From: Thinopyrum elongatum
Taxonomy: Eukaryota > Streptophyta > Magnoliopsida > Poales > Poaceae
Length of the DNA stretch: 64,000 nucleotides
Assembly (NCBI GenBank): GCA_011799875.1
Contig: JAAAXO010000113.1
Coordinates: forward strand, 7,966-71,965
Direction of reading: 5' to 3'
The notes under the pieces were generated by a model. That model did no database searches, was not told the origin of the DNA, and worked only from the letters and a program-made list of their open reading frames with translations. Below, one piece after another: positions 35,411 through 46,408 of the stretch (its first letter is position 1; each line of letters starts with the position of its first letter). The position numbers were made by a program, and so were the translations under genes.

Positions 35411-37517
35411 AATTAATAAAGTTAATAATCAATTAATTAATTAATTAGTGAATTAATTGAGTTAATTAACTCTGATTAAGTTAATCTAATTAATTAGTTA
35501 GTCTAATTAAACAGTAATTAAATTAGTTAAACCCTAATTAACTCGACAAAGTATGACAGGTGGGACCCACACGTCAGTTTGACCCAGTCAACGCCCTATT
35601 GACTGCTGACATCATGCTGACGTCAGCATACACTGTTTTGGATAATGTTGAATTTAAATAAATAATTAAATTCCAGAAATTAATAAAAACTTTAGAAAAT
35701 CATAAAAAATAATCCGTAACTCCGATGAAAATAAATTATATATGAAACTTGCTTAGAATTTCGATACGAACCCGAATACGCACTCCGTATTCCTGTCAGA
35801 TGCCCATAGCTAGATGAACATGGAACTTTTAGACCGATTTCAATAAATGAATAGTGCTCAACTTTAATTTAGTTAGGCAGTAGAACACCTCTGCATAGCA
35901 TTTAGACATGTCATACATATTGTTTGCATTTTTGCCATGGATTTATTGTTTCTCTCCCCCTCCTTCTCTCTCGATAGACGCCGAGACCGACGACACTACA
36001 GCTGGGTACGACTACACTACAGACGAGCAGCCCGTTGACGACTCCTCTCTCTTGCGAGAGCAACCAGGCAAGCCCCCCTTTGAGCATCCAGATAACGCCC
36101 ATTCCATTTCTCCTGCTTGCATTAGATTTTGCTACTGTTAAATGTTTGCTCCGATTCTGATGCATAGCCTGCTTTTGTAACCTGTTTATAGTTTCCTTAC
36201 CTGCCTATGTTAAACTATTTAGTATAGGTTGGTAGTGAACCATCAGTGACCCCACCACCTTACCCTTGTTACCCCTGCTTGATCATCGACGACTCGATCG
36301 ATGTGATCGTTGACCAGAGACCGACACATCACCTCACCCCCCTTAGTTGTACGACTCTGTATAGTTACTATCGAGTGCCAAGGGTGATACCTCGTAACGC
36401 ACTCCTGGTGAATACTCTGCAGTGTAGCTGTTCGGTCGTGGTCATCGAGGGTGATTCCTCCTTCTCCACTTCCGATACGACTCTGTCGTGCAACCCTTCA
36501 GTGTGAACCTCGAGGGTGATGCCTCATACGTTCACCCTGATGATTTCGTCGAGTGGAAACCACCGAGGGTGATTCCTCGGGGTTTCCCCCTTGATGTTAT
36601 GACCACATGGTTACTTTGACCTTTGTTACAGGCGGGTCGACCTTGGTGGGTAGCCGCTGGGGTTCTATGATGTCGAGTGTGCTGGAAGGGCACTCAAGTG
36701 TGATATTGTGGCGGAGCTTCAGAGACTCAGATTGTCTCCGCGTGATACTAAATGAGCCTATTGGATTGGGTGTGTGATCTGAGTGGGTCGACGTGCCCTA
36801 TACGCACTACCACCACGCGGGATAATGGTTATGGGGCCCTATGCGATGTACGTTTCTCCCGAAAGCTCGTCAGACGTCATGATTCACCGTGCGGGCTGAT
36901 TGTCGGGCTTGGGCTGGATACTTCACTGACGAGTTCAGTGTCGCGCCTGCACCCCGGCCAGTCTCGCAACGCGCAGGGTGCCCAGGGTGATGGCCCAAGA
37001 CCTCTGGGTGCATAGGTTTGTCCTGCGTGCTGACCTCTCTACTGAGCCTAGGTAGGGCGCTGCTTCGTGTTGATCTCCCGAGGCCGGGCATTACCCAGCA
37101 AGTGTGTCCGGCCAGAGGTGATCGAGCATGTTGGGTAATAGTAGTGCATCCCTACAGGGATGAATGATCTATCGATAGCCGGTCCTACGGTAAAGGACGC
37201 TCAGTTTGTGTATCCCTATCTACTAATTGAACTGGATACTTGTTACTTAATTGAAGCTTCGGGATCGCTTTCTCGCTGGGAGTCGAGGAAGAATCTCTAG
37301 GCTTTGCTTCAACATGTCTGCTAAATAAAATGCTATTCTACTCTCTTCTATTGCTGCAAGATGATGGCTTCGTGAAGATGCTAGTCTTCGATAGGACTAG
37401 GCCTTCTCTCTATTCTGGCATTTCTGCAGCCCAGTCCACATATACAGCCTTTCTCCATTGATAATTTTGCATATGTAGTATAGATCCTTGCTTGCTGAGT
37501 ACTTCGGATGAGTACTC

Positions 37518-37784
37518 ATGGTTGCTTTACTTTCTCCTTTCCCCATCCCCCACCTTGATGATTCATCAGACGATGGAGTCCAGGAGCAAGATGCCACCTT
37601 AGGAGCTTACTACCAGGAGGGTCCAGATGGCACGTACTACTGGATCGAGCCAGCCGACCAGGAGAAGGATCGGAGGCTCCCAGGCAGGGGGCCAACGCCT
37701 TTCGATCTAGAGTCGTTGTTTGTGCTAGCCTTCTTAAGGCAAAACTTGTCTAACTATGTCTGTACTCAGATAATATTTGTATGA
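37518..37784 (+). other. LTR-resident Tyr-rich coding-like segment
   Basis: An 88-codon frame contains YYQEGPDGTYYWIEPADQE and FDLESLFVLAFL. In the 5' LTR the same segment (about 22765-22980) has a one-base length change upstream and a stop after DDQE. The diverged LTR at 1-4093 keeps the Tyr pattern on the minus strand near 60-200 (YYYYHPEGGYYYELADEQE, then stop). Similar residues in diverged copies hint at past coding constraint, but shared ancestry may suffice. No known domain. Confidence 0.35.
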
Positions 37785-37946
37785 CCGACTTATGTATTCG
37801 GATCCTCGTGATCCCTGGTCTGTAATAATGTGGATCTCCATTAATTTGTGTTAGAGTTGTGTTGTGATATCTTCCCGTGAGTCCCAGTGCTTGATCGTGC
37901 ATGTTTGCGTGTATGATTAGTGCACGATTGAGTCGGGGGTGTCACA

Positions 37947-39280
37947 GTATACTGATTATGCTAATTACATTGTTGCTAAATTCATACCACCTAGTTTCAC
38001 ATACCAGGAAAACAAAAAGTTTTTCTATGATTTAAGACATTACTTTTGGGATGACCCACACCTTTATAAAGAAGGAGTAGATGGTGTTATTAGATGTTGT
38101 GTACCTAAGCATGAACAGGAACAGATCCTACGCAAGTGCCACTCCGAGTGTTACGGAGGACACCACGCTGGAGATAGAACTGCACGTAAGTTATTGCAAT
38201 CCGGTTTTTATTGGCCTACTCTCTTCAAGGATGCTCGTAAGTTTTCTTGTCTTGTGATGAATGCCAGAGAATTGGTAATATTAGTAGACGTTAGGAAATG
38301 CCTATGAATTATTCACTTGTTATTGAACCATTTGATGTTTGGGGCTTTGATTATATGGGACCTTTTCCTTCCTCTAATGGGTATACACATATTTTAGTTG
38401 CTGTTGATTACGTTACTAAGTGGATAGAAGCTATTCCAACTAGTAGTGCTGATCATAACACTTCTATTAAGATGCTTGAAGAAGTTATTTTTCCGAGGTT
38501 TGGAGTCCCTAGATATTTGATGACTGATGGTGGTTCACATTTTATTCATGGTGCTTTCCATAAATTGCGTGCTAAGTATGATGTTAACCATAGAATTGCA
38601 TCTCCATATCATCCTCAGTCTAGTGGTCAACTAGAATTGAGCAATAGAGAGATTAAATTGATTTTGCAAAAGACTATTAATAGTTCTAGAAAGAATTGGT
38701 CTAAGAAACTTGATGACGCATTATGGGCTTATAGAACTGCTTATAAAAACCCTATGGGTATGTCTCCATATAAAATGGTTTATGGAAATGCATGTCACTT
38801 ACCTCTGGAACTAGAACATAAAGCTTACTGGGCAATCAAAGAGCTCAACTATGATTTCAAACTTGCCGGTGAGAAGAGGTTATTTGACATAAGCTCGCTT
38901 GATGAATGGAGAACCCAAGCCTATGAGAATGCCAAGTTGTTTAAAGAAAAACTTAAAAGACGCATGACAAAAGGATACAAAAGTGTGAGTTTAATGTAGG
39001 TGATCATGTTTTGCTATACAACTCTCGTTTAAGATTTTTTGCAGGAAAGCTTCTCTCTAAATGGGAAGGTCCTTACATTATCGAGGAGGTCTATCGTTCC
39101 GGTGCCATAAAAATCAACAACACCGAAGGTACAAACCCGAAGGTGGTAAACGATCAAAGAATCAAACATTATATCTCAGGTACACCGATAAATGTTGAGA
39201 CCAATATAATTGACACCGTAACACCGGAGGAGTACATAAGGGACACTTTCCAGAACGTTTCAGACTCCAAAAAGGAATAG
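37947..39280 (+). pseudogene. pol: Athila-type integrase, continuation of the pol at 17990
   Basis: The sequence resumes the RT/RNase H protein interrupted at 19331. The N-terminal zinc-binding region (HEQEQILRKCHSE, GGHHAGDRTARK) comes first. A frameshift lies near 38238, and a TAG at 38292-38294 stops the frame that resumes. The catalytic core from 38298 has FDYMGPF, TDGGSHF and LELSNREI. The last Asp and Glu are 36 residues apart (D-35-E), so the core triad is intact. Another frameshift near 38980 leads to TAG at 38997-38999, and the C-terminal part (YNSRLRFFAGKLLSKWEGPY) continues from 39011 to 39280. Inactive as it stands. Confidence 0.85.
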
Positions 39281-39533
39281 GTATGTGGTACGGTAAGTAA
39301 ACCGACTCCAAAACGTTTCCAATGATAATTTTTCTCCGTTTTGGATTATTTAAAAAATTAGGAAAATTAAAAGTAGTTTGAAAGAGACACGAGGCGACCA
39401 CAAGGGTGGAGGGCGCGCCCCCCTACCTTGTGGCTACCTCGTGTGCCCTCTGGACTCCATTTTCTTGCACAATACTTCTTTTGGTCGGTAAAAATTCATT
39501 ATATAATCTCCCAAAGGTTTTGACCACCGTACC
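39281..39533 (+). other. Noncoding spacer with GC-rich foldback
   Basis: No gene. An imperfect GC-rich foldback (ACGAGGCGACCACAAGGGTGG against CCTTGTGGCTACCTCGT) lies at about 39390-39442, of a kind also seen in the LTRs at about 41810-41895 and 59345-59430. Confidence 0.4.
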
Positions 39534-39815
39534 ATGGCAAAATCCCCTGTTTTCGTTTTGAGCTGTTTTCTGCCAGAGTTTTCAAGGCTAGGCATCATGT
39601 CTTCCTCCTCCTTCAACAATGTGGACGACGATGCTTGGCTAATGAAGATGGAGATGAAGAAAGAAGAACTGGGGGAAACCAACGAGGGTGATAAGATCAA
39701 GAAGGCCACGGAATATCAAGTTTCGGCAGCAGAAGAAGAAGATCTCCTTCAACCATACTACAATCATCTTACCCCTATTGAAATTGAAGCTTTTAAGATC
39801 ATTGAATTAGTTTGA
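39534..39815 (+). pseudogene. Athila accessory ORF downstream of integrase
   Basis: A 93-codon frame (MAKSPVFVLSCFLPEF, then MSSSSFNN, acidic middle, LTPIEIEAFKIIELV) is closed by TGA at 39813-39815. Coding-like sequence appears to continue in the same frame (ENIMLQEHIITL) and then in another frame past 39870 (CGTTSSST, KLGGGAPV to about 40045), so this is a broken longer ORF. Athila-type elements in Triticeae often carry an extra ORF here. Its function is unknown to me. Confidence 0.4.
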
Positions 39816-41528
39816 GTGCAAAACAAATATCTCACTCATGAAAATATTATGTTGCAAGAGCATATCATTACCCTCTAGAGCATCATCTGTAGATTGGAGT
39901 ATCTCCTGCGCTCGAAGTGTGGCACTACTTCATCATCAACTCCAACATTACCACCTCCGAAGAAAGAGACATAAATACATGGGCATGGGCACTCCCCTTG
40001 GCAACTGCCAAGCTTGGGGGAGGTGCACCGGTATCGTATCACCATCACACCTTTACTTTTATCGTTTTTCTATTTCGATCCTTTTGGTTATATCTTGATC
40101 TAGTAGAATAAAGTTTTAGTATGATCTAGCTTTGAGTTTTACTTTATGTTCTATCTATGTAATCAAGTCCGTGAGTTATATATAATAAAGAGTAGCTTTG
40201 AGTTGAGGGCTTTGCTTTCTTGCTATGATCTTGAGGGAATATAAATAAAAGAGAGGAATAAAAAGAAATAAAAAGATCATATATTGATCTTATGGAGAGT
40301 AATGACTTCACATATAAAGAGTATGACAAATAAATTTGTTGAGAGTTGACAAACATAGTTTTGGTCATTTTTGCAATTAATAGGAAGTAATAAAGAAAGA
40401 GAGGTTTCACATATAAATATACTATCTTGGACATCTTTTGTAATTGTGAGCACTCATTAAAATATGACATGCTAAAAAGTTGATATTGGACAAGGAAGAA
40501 AACATAATGGGTTATGTTTTCTTATATCCGAATAGAAGTTATATTGTCATGGATCCTCCAACATGTTGAGCTTGCTTTTCCCTGTTATGCTAGCCAAATC
40601 CTTTGCACCAAGTAGAGATACTACTTGTGCATCCAAACATCCCTTAAACCCAGTTTTGCCATGAGAGTCCACCATACTTACCTACGGATTGAGTAAGATC
40701 CTTCAAGTAAGTTGTCATTGTTGCAAGCAATAAAAATTGCTCTCTAAATATGTATGATCTATTAGTGTGAAGTAAATAAGCTTTATACCAACTTGTGATA
40801 TGGAAGAAATAAAAGCGACGGACTGCATAATAAAGTTCTTTATCACAACAGGCAATATAAAGTGACATTCTTTTGCACTAAGATTTTGTGCCTCCAACCA
40901 TAAAAGCGCATGACAACCTCTGCTTCCCTCTGCGAAGGGCCTATCTTTTACTTTTATCTTCTACCCTTATACAAGAGTCATGGTGATCTTCACCTTGCCT
41001 TTTTACACTTTTTCCTTTGGCAAGCACTATGTGTTGGAGAGATCCGGATATATATATCCACTCGGATGTAGGTTATCATAAAGTATTATTGTTGACATTA
41101 CCCTTGAGGTAAAAGGTTGGGAGGCAAAACTAGAAGCCCCTATCATACTTTGTGTCCGATGGAAGCTTTGAACCCATAAGTATCACGTGAGTGTTAACAA
41201 TTGTGAAAGACTAAATGATAGTTGAGTATGTGGACTTGCTGAAAAGCTCTTATATTGACTCTTTCCGATGTTATGATAAATTGAAATTGCCTCAATGACT
41301 GAGATCATAGTTTGTTAGTTTTCAATAAAGTTTCTGATTCATACTTTACTTTGTGAATGAATTGTTACTTTAGCATAAGAAAATTATATGACGTTATATG
41401 TTGCTGTTCTAAAGATGATCATGATGCCCTCATGTCCGTATTTTATTTTATCGATACCTCTATCTCTAAACATGTGGGCATATTTTTCGATTTCGGCTTT
41501 CGCTTGAGGACAAGCGAGGTCTAAGCTT
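39816..41528 (+). mobile_element. 3' noncoding region of Athila element
   Basis: AT-rich sequence without a credible gene, except the broken tail of the accessory ORF up to about 40045. It ends GAGGACAAGCGAGGTCTAAGC and TTGGGGGAGC (41527-41536), the polypurine tract. Confidence 0.6.
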
Positions 41529-41536
41529 GGGGGAGC
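41529..41536 (+). promoter_or_regulatory. Polypurine tract of Athila element
   Basis: GGGGGAGC lies directly before TGATGCATCC, the start of the 3' LTR. The context AAGCTTGGGG matches that of the other gypsy element here. Confidence 0.7.
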
Positions 41537-43059
41537 TGATGCATCCATTTTGCATCATGCTTTTATATCAATATTTATTGCATTATGGGCTGTTATTACG
41601 CATTATATCACAATACTTATGCCTTTTCTCTCTTAATTTGCAAGGTTTACATGAAGAGGGAGAATGCCGACAACTGGAATTCTGGATTGAAAAAGGAGCA
41701 AATATTAGAGACCTATTCTGCACAACTCCAAAAGTGCCGAAACTTCACGAAGAGTCATTTTGGAATTAATAAAAAATATTGGGCGAAGAAAGCACCAGAG
41801 GGGGGCCACCTGCCATCCACAAGGGTGGAGGGCACGCCCTACCCCCTGGGTGCGCCCTCCGGTCTTGTGGGCCCCCTGGTAGGGCCCCGACGCCCATCTT
41901 CTGCTATATGATGTCTTTCTCCCTGGAAAAAATAAGGAGGAAGCTTTCGGGATGAAGCGCCGCCGTCTCGAGGTGGAACTTGGGCCGAACCAATCTAGGG
42001 CTCCGACGGAGCTGTTCTGCCGGGGAAACTTCCCTCCGGGAGGGGGAAATCGAAGCCATCGTCATCACCAACGATCCTCTCATCGAGAGGGGGTCAATCT
42101 CCATCAACATCTTCACCAGCACCATCACCTCTTAAACCCTAGTTCATCTCTTGTATCCGATCTCTGTCTCAAAACCTCAGATTGGTACCTGTGGGTTGCT
42201 AGTAGTGTTGATTACTCCTTGTAGTTGATGCTAGTTGGTTTATTCGGTGGAAGATTATATGTTCAGATCCTTAATGATAATTAATACTCCTCTGATTATG
42301 AACATGAATATGCTTTGTGAGTAGTTACGTTTGTTCCTGAGGACATGGGAGAAGTCTTGTTATAAGTAATCATGTGAATTTGGTATTCGTTCGATATTTT
42401 GATGAGATGTATGTTGTCTTTCCTCTAGTGGTGTTATGTGAACGTCGCTCATGACCACTCACCCTGATTTGGGCCCGTAGGGGAAGGCATTGGGAGTAAT
42501 AAGTATATGATGGGTTGCTAGAGTGACAGAAGCTTAAACCCTAGTTGTATATTCGTTGCTTCTCGTAAGGGGCTGATTTGGATCCATATGTTTCATCAAT
42601 GGTTAATTTTATCTTAATTCTTCTTTCGTAGTTGCGCATGCTTGTGAGAGGGGTTAATCATAGTGGGAGGCTTGTCAAGGAAGGGCAGCACCCAAGCACC
42701 GGTCCCCATCCACAATCAAATTATCAAAGTACGAACGCGAATCATATGAGCCTGATGAAAACTAGCTTGACACAATTCCCATGTGTCCTCGGGAGCGCTT
42801 TGCTTTATATAGAGTTCGTCCAGCCTTGTCCTTTGCTACAAAAAGGATTGGGCCACCTTGCTGCACCTTGTTTACTTTTTGTTACTTGTGTACCCGTTAC
42901 GAATTATCTTATCACACAACTATCTGCTATCGATAATTTCAGTGCTTGCAGAGAAATATTGCTGAAAACCGCTTGTCATTATCCTTCTGCTCCTCGTTGG
43001 GTTCGACATTCTTACTTATCAAAGGAACTATGATAGATCCCTATACTTGTGGGTCATCA
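41537..43059 (+). mobile_element. 3' LTR of Athila element (1.5 kb)
   Basis: It starts TGATGCATCCATTTTGCATC and ends CTTGTGGGTCATCA, giving TG...CA ends with TGAT/ATCA inverted termini and 1,523 bp. A GC-rich foldback is near 41810-41895. The 5' LTR is not in the window, so the element is incomplete on the left. Confidence 0.85.
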
Positions 43060-43175
43060 CCCACCGGGAGGTCAAAACTCTGGCCGGATCTGATCACCTT
43101 CACACTTCGCGACCTCCGAGCCAGCATATCCGTCCCCCCTCCCCCCCCCCGCGCGCGCCCAACACGCAAGCCTGC
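43060..43175. other. Short flank between Athila LTR and CACTA element
   Basis: 116 bp with a C homopolymer (43141-43150) and GCGCGCGC. It may belong with the GC-rich sequence at 51555 onward, which would be its continuation before the CACTA insertion. Confidence 0.4.
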
Positions 43176-44578
43176 CACTTACAAGAAATATGTCCAACTC
43201 TTGTTACCTTTTATAAACAGTGACCCTTGAAGAATTTGTCATAAATCTCTACGACCATTTGAGACCAATTGTAAAGTTGTCTTTTTTCAGGTGAGCGGGT
43301 GCAGGCCCAAACCCTAAACTATACGACCATTTTTTGGTCAGAAAGGTCTGTAAATTTCCTTGACACAAATTGGTCGTAAAGCAGAACAAGAACTGGTCCG
43401 CTGCCTTATTTCTAGCTGATCAATGACGCAATCTAGATGGTCATAGCCTTGTAAAATTGTGGGCATTGCGTGGACTAATTGACAGGCCGGCCACCCGTCA
43501 CATCACATTTTTGTCCTATGTTGTCCATGTCTAATGTGTCCAATTTTTGCCCCTAGGGTTGTGAAGCAGCCTAATTTTCTGTCATTCCCCCAAAATTCCC
43601 AAAAATTGGGGCATTCTTTACTATCAATGATGCCTCATGACAATAGTCAGACACTCCATTTGCCTTGTAAATTTTCTCGGCAATTTCCAAAGTTTTTCGT
43701 TCACTCTAGAACCGTGTAGAGGAAGTACTAGCTAGGCAGTTCCCTAATGAGTCGTGAATTTTGCCACATTTTCTACTATTCCCAATCCAATTCATCCACA
43801 AATTTGAAGCCCCATCCTAACAATCCCATGTGAGCCTACCATCCAAATCTTTGTTTCTAAATATTTTCAGTGGGAAGCACTATAATTTTATGTTCATTAT
43901 TAATTGCTGAAAATTTATCAGGACATGACCCCTCCGATAAACCCTAATTCCTCCCCCCTTCCACCCCAATTTTAGCTCATTTAATCTAGCCATTCCTTCC
44001 CTCAACATTTTTCCCAATTTTCTGTTCAGTGGAGAGCACTGTGAAGGAAGTACCATTTTTATTTATCCAAATGGTATGAAATTTTTACAGTGCCTTCATA
44101 TGCCCAAATTATCATCCTCCTCCAAACTTCAGATCAGTCCATTCATTCATTTGAGTCCAGCTTCAACATTCATATTTCTGTCTAGTGTGGTACTTTGCAA
44201 AGCAAGTGACACATAGGCTCCTCCATTTGAGCTGCAAATTTTCCAAGAAAAAGTCCTTAGTAGATGATCATCCTCAGCCAAACCTCAGGCTCATTGGCCA
44301 TGTGCATTTTCCCTACCACTAATCAAACACTTGGCTGCTAATTCATGTTTGAGCTTAGTTCAGTCTCCTCGTAAGATTCTTCTATTGCCTTCTTCTACCT
44401 AACACCTACCGAGGGAGTGCCCAACACACTAGACATGCCTAGGCCGGCCAGAACACGTGGCAACGCCACGGTCACGCGGTGACCACGCGGCGGGCATGCG
44501 AGTTTATGCGCTCTGGAGTTGGGGCCCTCGGCCACCATCCAAACCTCAACGTATCGCCACCAAACCATGTATTTCTGA

Positions 44579-45760
44579 TTAAATAGATACTTATGTACCT
44601 ATAAATGATTTTTGTAAAAAATAAAGAGCAAACTATGAGGCAGCTGCAGTTCAAATTTGACCCGCTTCCTACTGAATCAGTGAAAATTTGTCTTTTTCAC
44701 CAGAGGTGTATAAAAACTTTTGACAACCAACCGTTTTGTCAATTGTACATTAAATATGGCCTAATATATTATAAAAATGATCTGGTCCCATTTTGCAACA
44801 AATATATGGTAGGTCCTTCACAAAAAAAAACTCATTTTGGGCACTCGAAAAATAGAAAATGAATTTTTTGTCAAAGAAAATGAAAACTTCCTTAGGCAAC
44901 ATTGTTTGCCATTCCAAGATGCACCCTTGTGCACAATATGAGATCATTTGAGCAAATTATGCCATGAATGCGGGCATAAGATTTTATCATTTGGCTTGAA
45001 AGCCATGAATCTTCACACATGATAGCTCATTTCTGAGAACACTTTTTTTAAACAATTGCTGTATTACAAGTTTATTATTTTTCCTGGTAACTTGGTCACA
45101 TATAATGACACAATGCGAAGGTTTTCCAATTTTTTGATTTTTTTGAATTTTTCATGCCCGTTTCAAAATGCTGTAAAAACGGCGGGCATGACCGTTCCTA
45201 GCTAGTGGTTGAATCTTGGAAAACTTTTGGTGTTTCTCTAATTAAATAGATACTTATGTACCTAGAAATGATTTTTAGAAAAAATAAAGAGCAAACTATT
45301 GGGCAGCTGCAGTTCAAATTTGACCCGCTTCCTGCTGAATCGGCGGAAATTTGTCTTTTTTACCAGAGGTGGATCAAATCTTTTGACACCCAACTATTTG
45401 GTCACTTGTGCATTAAATATGGCCTAAAATTTTAGGAAAATTATTTGGTCCAATTTTGCAACAAACATATGGTAGGTCCTTCACAAAAAACTCATTTTTG
45501 GCACTCGAAAAATGGAAAATGAATTTTTCGTGTAAAGAAAATGAAAACTTTCTTAGCCAACATTGTTTGCCATTCCAAGATACACCCTTGTGCACAATAT
45601 GAGGTCATTTGAAATAAAGATTTGGTAGGTTGTTGAAAAAACATTTCGGGCACTTGAAAAATAGAAAACGGCTCTTTTGTGCAATGAAAATGAAAACTCC
45701 CCTGATCAACATTGTTTGTCATCACAAGATACACACATGTACACAATATTCATTCATTTT
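44579..45760 (+). repeat. Internal direct repeats of the CACTA element
   Basis: A segment with GATACTTATGTACCTA, CAGCTGCAGTTCAAATTTGA and TTTGCCATTCCAAGAT occurs at about 44580-44945 and, diverged, at about 45240-45600. A third partial version is at 45620-45755. Unit spacing is about 660 bp. The small frames they create are not credible genes. The same set recurs in the second copy (about 47000-48180). Confidence 0.75.
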
Positions 45761-45888
45761 AACAAACTATAATTGGTTAATATGTTGAATGTTTGCCCTA
45801 AATAAGAGGATAAAAACTATAAGAGAAACATAAGCTGAATTCTGATTGGTGGAATCCGTTGTGGCATGGATCGATGACGTGGCAAACG

Positions 45889-45970
45889 TCCGTCCATCCG
45901 TCCATCCATACATCAATCCATCCGTCCATCCAACCCATTGCAGCCTCTCTCTCTCTCTCTCTCTCTCTCA
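45889..45970. repeat. CCGT/CCAT minisatellite and CT microsatellite
   Basis: CCGTCCATCCGTCCATCCAT-type repeats (about 45891-45935) are followed by a CT run (about 45945-45969). The same arrangement in the second copy is at 48312-48388. Confidence 0.85.
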
Positions 45971-46198
45971 CACGCGTGGACCTTAGCCGATCTAGATCCC
46001 TTCCCACGCCAACTCCTCTCCCGGCTCCCAGATCAAGATCCCTCCGCCGCCGCCCCGTCCTCCCCTTCCTTCCGCCGCCCACCTCTCCCCTCGCCTCCGC
46101 CACCCACCTCTCCCCTCGCCGCCGGTCTACACCCTCCCCTCCCCTCCCCTCGACTCCTCCCTTGCCTCCGGCCAGAATAGTCACTCCCGCCTTCAACC

Positions 46199-46408
46199 NN
46201 NNNNNNNNNNNNNNNNNNNNNNNNNNNNNNNNNNNNNNNNNNNNNNNNNNNNNNNNNNNNNNNNNNNNNNNNNNNNNNNNNNNNNNNNNNNNNNNNNNNN
46301 NNNNNNNNNNNNNNNNNNNNNNNNNNNNNNNNNNNNNNNNNNNNNNNNNNNNNNNNNNNNNNNNNNNNNNNNNNNNNNNNNNNNNNNNNNNNNNNNNNNN
46401 NNNNNNNN
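46199..46408. other. Assembly gap (210 N)
   Basis: A run of N. The 2.2 kb before it and the 2.2 kb after it are near-identical, as expected for two contig ends that overlap but were not merged. Confidence 0.99.

Larger units (their letters stand above)
34085..37946 (+). mobile_element. Full-length Tekay LTR (3.86 kb), solo as assembled
   Basis: It starts TGTAACACCCC and ends GGGGGTGTCACA. The first 470 or so bases match the 5' LTR at 19332 almost exactly, including the left flank. After about 34570 the two differ regularly (insertions near 34632, 34750 and 36030, and an expanded trinucleotide run). After it, GTATA leads directly into Athila integrase. It may be a solo LTR, but I favour a composite: the start of the 5' LTR joined to the rest of the 3' LTR. 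Confidence 0.85.
43999..46198 (+). repeat. First copy of 2.2 kb near-identical repeat, ends at gap
   Basis: This repeats at 46420-48615 with a constant offset of 2,421 until a CT microsatellite that is 4 bases shorter in the second copy. By eye I see about four single-base differences (for example near 44977, 45239, 45406 and 45442). It ends exactly at the N run. Confidence 0.9.

Noticed and set aside
34085..37946. A genuine solo LTR next to a separate complete Tekay element at the same site
   Set aside because: Two insertions at the same base with the same left flank are improbable. A composite 3' LTR explains lengths and flanks better, although it is not proven.
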